Source of the DNA: an uncultured Burkholderiales bacterium
Lineage (GTDB): Bacteria; Pseudomonadota; Gammaproteobacteria; Burkholderiales; Burkholderiaceae_C
Assembly (NCBI GenBank): GCA_903828695.1
Contig: CAIKNE010000002.1
Span: 1 to 35,527 of the forward strand
Length of the DNA stretch: 35,527 nt
Direction of reading: 5' to 3'
Positions 33,108 to 35,527 of this stretch are shown piece after piece. The position numbers were made by a program, and so were the translations under genes. Under the pieces are notes generated by a model, which had not been told where the DNA came from, made no database searches, and saw nothing but the letters and a program-made list of their open reading frames with translations. Position 1 is the stretch's first letter. Each line of letters opens with the position of its first letter.

Positions 33108-34394
33108 ATGAAGTATCAAATCGCAAAAAATAAGCGTCCTAGCACTAATTCTTCATCCCCCTCGCAGCCTTTCGTGTCCTCTTCTTTATCTGCGTTTTCT
33201 AACAAGGGATTTAGAGCGTTAATCATTACCTACACCCTTGCGATGATGGCTGACAGTATCGAGCACGTCATCAGCTATTGGATGATGTATCAAAAGTTTC
33301 ACTCACCCGAACTCGGTGGATTCGCAGTCTTATCTCATTGGTTGCCATTTCTATTTTTTTCCGTTCCAGTGGGTATGTTGGGTGAGCGTTTTGATCCCAG
33401 GCGATTAATTCAAATTGGCATGGTTCTCTTCTCCCTCGCCTCCATCGGGTGGGGGTACTGTTTTTTAGTAGACGGACTGCAGATGTGGCAGGCAATGGCT
33501 TTACTGGTTTTGCATGGGTGCGCGGGTGTTTTTTGGCACACCTCAACGCAATTACTCCTGCATGACGTTGTCAACAAGGAAGAGCTCCCCGGGGCGGTTA
33601 GACTGTTGGCAACTGCTCGCTATTTGGGAATCTTGGTTGGACCTGGGCTCGGAGGACTTATTTTGATAGGTTTTGGGCCCACTTACGGTATTTTCTTAAA
33701 CGCTACTTTTTATATTCCAACTTTTTTGTGGCTTGTGAGTGCGCCTTACGGTCCAGCATTTAGAACGACGGCTCGAACTTTCAAAATTCCTGTTCGAGGA
33801 TTCTCGGACATCATCAGCACCTTTAAAGAGGTATCGGCACTACCGGTCATATTCTCAATGGTTATTTTGGTAGGCGCTGCATCTTTCTTTGTGGGTACGA
33901 GCTATCAAGCGCAAATGCCGGCTTTTGCTGAGGACCTAGGGCACGGGGACCCGGGACTTTTATACAGCCTTTTGTTGGCAGCGGACGCAGCAGGTGCTTT
34001 ATTTGCCGGACTTGTCCTTAGTAACAAAGGATTGATGAGACCAAGACCTAAAGCGGCTCTAATTCTTGCTTTTATATGGTGTTTGGTTTTATCAAGTTTT
34101 GCGTTCACACACCAATACATCATCGCCTTGACTTTGCTTTTTGTTGCGGGTTTTTTGGAGTTGTCTTTTAACAGTATGGCTCAAAGCCTGGTTCAACTCA
34201 ATGCACCCGACGAGCACAGAGGGCGAGTTATTGGTTTATTTAACATGTTCTCGCTAGGCATGCGAGCAGGTGCTGGAGTGACAGTTGGTCTAATTGGCGG
34301 GCTTATCGGTATTCATTGGTCTTTGGGTTTTGCGGGTATCTTGTTGGCCGCAATCATCACTGTGGTGATGTATATTTTTAACTTCAAGGATTGA
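33108..34394 (+). CDS. MFS transporter (EntS-like group)
   Basis: A 428-residue inner-membrane carrier with 12 predicted helices. The N-terminal extension (about 30 residues) is Ser/Pro/Lys-rich and non-hydrophobic, before FRALIITYTLAMMADSIEHVISYWMMY. The motif A-like loop is VPVGMLGERFDPRRLIQ, and DEHRGRVIGLFNMFSLGMRAGAG is the second-half counterpart, as in the MFS_3/EntS exporters. ATG 33108 has no evident ribosome site, so a later start inside the extension is possible. Divergent from the ROK gene. It probably exports a small molecule; the role is not known. Confidence 0.9.
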   Translation: MKYQIAKNKRPSTNSSSPSQPFVSSSLSAFSNKGFRALIITYTLAMMADSIEHVISYWMMYQKFHSPELGGFAVLSHWLPFLFFSVPVGMLGERFDPRRLIQIGMVLFSLASIGWGYCFLVDGLQMWQAMALLVLHGCAGVFWHTSTQLLLHDVVNKEELPGAVRLLATARYLGILVGPGLGGLILIGFGPTYGIFLNATFYIPTFLWLVSAPYGPAFRTTARTFKIPVRGFSDIISTFKEVSALPVIFSMVILVGAASFFVGTSYQAQMPAFAEDLGHGDPGLLYSLLLAADAAGALFAGLVLSNKGLMRPRPKAALILAFIWCLVLSSFAFTHQYIIALTLLFVAGFLELSFNSMAQSLVQLNAPDEHRGRVIGLFNMFSLGMRAGAGVTVGLIGGLIGIHWSLGFAGILLAAIITVVMYIFNFKD

Positions 34395-34414
34395 AGGGGT
34401 CTTTGTAGCCCCTT
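34394..34414 (+). terminator. Intrinsic terminator of the MFS gene
   Basis: AAGGGG (34394-34399) pairs with CCCCTT (34409-34414), followed by TGCTTGTTGGTTT, which is T-rich. It starts in the TGA stop codon and separates the MFS gene from the convergent azlD gene. Confidence 0.55.
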
Positions 34415-34425
34415 TGCTTGTTGGT

Positions 34426-34776
34426 TTAGCTATCAAAATAATTGACATATGACATCAAGCAAACTATTCCAATCAAAAGCGCTGGCCCTAGGCGTCGTTT
34501 TGATCCGCTGATCATTACAGCCACTGTAATGACACAAACGACTAAGCGAATGTACAGCGGAATGGTGGCCAGTAAACCGACGGGAAGCACAATCATTCGT
34601 ACCGTCATCGCAGCCACCATGGCGTAGGTCACAGATGTTAGCCAAATAAAAAACTCGCTATTTTGGTCAACGCGACCTGATAGTATGACACCAACCGATC
34701 TGCAAAAATAGGTCCCAATGCAGGCGCTCAATAAGGCTACCCAAAGTTGCAAAGTACTCAGTTGAATATTGTGCAT
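34426..34776 (-). CDS. azlD: AzlD family branched-chain amino-acid export subunit
   Basis: The small subunit of an AzlCD-type exporter, 116 residues, with about four hydrophobic segments. The AzlD pattern GTYFCRSVGVILSGR (normally T-x-x-x-R) is seen at about 21-35, and AAMTVRMIVLPVG and the closing VCLMSYVNYFDS follow. It starts 29 bp after the azlC stop and is translated after it. In Bacillus the pair confers resistance to a leucine analogue by exporting branched-chain amino acids. Confidence 0.85.
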   Translation of the reverse strand: MHNIQLSTLQLWVALLSACIGTYFCRSVGVILSGRVDQNSEFFIWLTSVTYAMVAAMTVRMIVLPVGLLATIPLYIRLVVCVITVAVMISGSKRRLGPALLIGIVCLMSYVNYFDS

Positions 34777-34805
34777 AATTGAATTTGATCTAAAATTTTT
34801 GAAGT

Positions 34806-35527
34806 TTAAATTTCTGTCTGCGTGACTGGTTTGCGAACAAAAAATCGGTCTACACAGTAAGCCCCAGTGCCGCCAATAAGGCCCGACAAAAGTAGGCTGC
34901 TATCGGGATCAAGGGTGTAAAAAATAGGCCCTAAAATGCCGCCCGCCAACACAGCTAATCTACTCCAATTGGTTTTGATTTCAGTGAAAGTAAGAACAAA
35001 GAAAAGTGGATTAATAAAGATAAGTCCAATGGTAATTGACTTTGACACCATGCCCGCTAAAAGATACCCCAGTGCGGTCCCGGGAAGAGCTAACATCCAG
35101 CAAAAAAAACCAAGTCCTACAAAATAGCTACGACGGTACTGAGCACTTATGCGTGGAAATTCGCGCATGGATACAGCCCAAGCAGTCATGGCCAATAAAT
35201 GAACAGCACCAAAGGCGCCTTTGGATTTATCCTCTTCACTGAACTGCGGAAACAAGGTCAGTGTCATGGTCACAAACCTAGCAGAGGTCAACGTTACAGC
35301 AACCGCAATTGCGGCAAGTGAACTATGGGTGATGATCATCTCTAGTAAAACAATCTGACCTGGCAGAGCAAACATAAAAGTGCTGCAAAAGCCAGTAAAC
35401 CATAACTCTAAACCGTTTGTGCGTCCCATAGCTCCAAAGCCAACCATTCCAGCAAATAAGACCACTGCCGGCGCTCCGATAGCCTCGCGGACTCCGCCCC
35501 AAAAGGCTTCCTTTTGAGAGTTGTAGT
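34806..35527 (-). CDS. azlC: AzlC family branched-chain amino-acid exporter, 5' end outside window
   Basis: The large subunit of the AzlCD exporter. The frame is open to the window edge: codons upstream of GTG 35465 encode FWGGVREAIGAPAVV, the normal AzlC opening, so the GTG is internal and the true start is beyond 35527. About 240 residues are visible, with membrane segments and the AzlC signature around FMFALPGQIVLLEMI and LTSARFVTMTLTLFP. WAVSMREFPRISAQYRRSYFVGLGFFCWMLALPGTALGYL and NPLFFVLTF also fit. With AzlD it would export branched-chain amino acids. Confidence 0.9.
   Translation of the reverse strand, partial: YNSQKEAFWGGVREAIGAPAVVLFAGMVGFGAMGRTNGLELWFTGFCSTFMFALPGQIVLLEMIITHSSLAAIAVAVTLTSARFVTMTLTLFPQFSEEDKSKGAFGAVHLLAMTAWAVSMREFPRISAQYRRSYFVGLGFFCWMLALPGTALGYLLAGMVSKSITIGLIFINPLFFVLTFTEIKTNWSRLAVLAGGILGPIFYTLDPDSSLLLSGLIGGTGAYCVDRFFVRKPVTQTEI

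Overview
The window reads as a chromosomal segment of a heterotrophic betaproteobacterium, most likely Burkholderiales. This is inferred from gene families: an orphan Bug/TctC periplasmic binding protein, an intracellular Cys-type PHB depolymerase (PhaZ), a GlnB-type PII protein, a TRAP transporter, a BKACE (DUF849) enzyme and an acetolactate-synthase-like ThDP enzyme. Base composition is moderate by eye. I see no rRNA, tRNA, CRISPR, phage or insertion-sequence signature.

Layout. 1-223: the 3' end of a polar amino-acid ABC permease. 385-6818 (+): a catabolic block with class II aldolase, Bug binding protein, LigI-like amidohydrolase, D-2-hydroxyacid dehydrogenase, DHA2-type MFS exporter and BKACE; a perfect 14-bp palindrome lies in its leader. 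6865-11162 (-): a 58-residue membrane protein, a small secreted protein, a TRAP transporter (dctP-dctQ-dctM order of transcription) and a DUF3820 protein. 11253-14744 (-): an orphan ModA-like binding protein behind an MFS_3 transporter with a C-terminal monooxygenase-like tail, then an aldo/keto reductase. 14745-15218 has no gene. 15219-17850: a ThDP enzyme converging on a GST-cupin pair. 17996-19560 (+): phaZ and a PII gene 8 bp apart. 19691-22076: hupE divergent from an MhpD-like hydratase and a HAD phosphatase. 22232-28118 (+): a complete RND tripartite efflux operon with no local regulator. 28197-28300: thirteen tandem copies of an 8-bp unit, running into the 3' end of an HPP-CBS membrane protein gene. 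29531-32034: serine hydrolase plus NTF2-like pair (-) divergent from a MOSC protein (+). 32077-34394: ROK kinase divergent from an MFS transporter. 34426-35527 (-): azlD and a partial azlC.

Together the genes suit scavenging of organic acids and small oxygenated compounds (Bug, TRAP, aldolase, dehydrogenase, BKACE, MhpD), carbon storage turnover (PhaZ with PII) and export or detoxification (RND, DHA2, AzlCD, GST, MOSC). No clearly new defence or mobile system is visible. The most unusual items are the 8-bp repeat array, the phaZ-PII gene pair, the unassigned catabolic block and the palindromes upstream of two operons.
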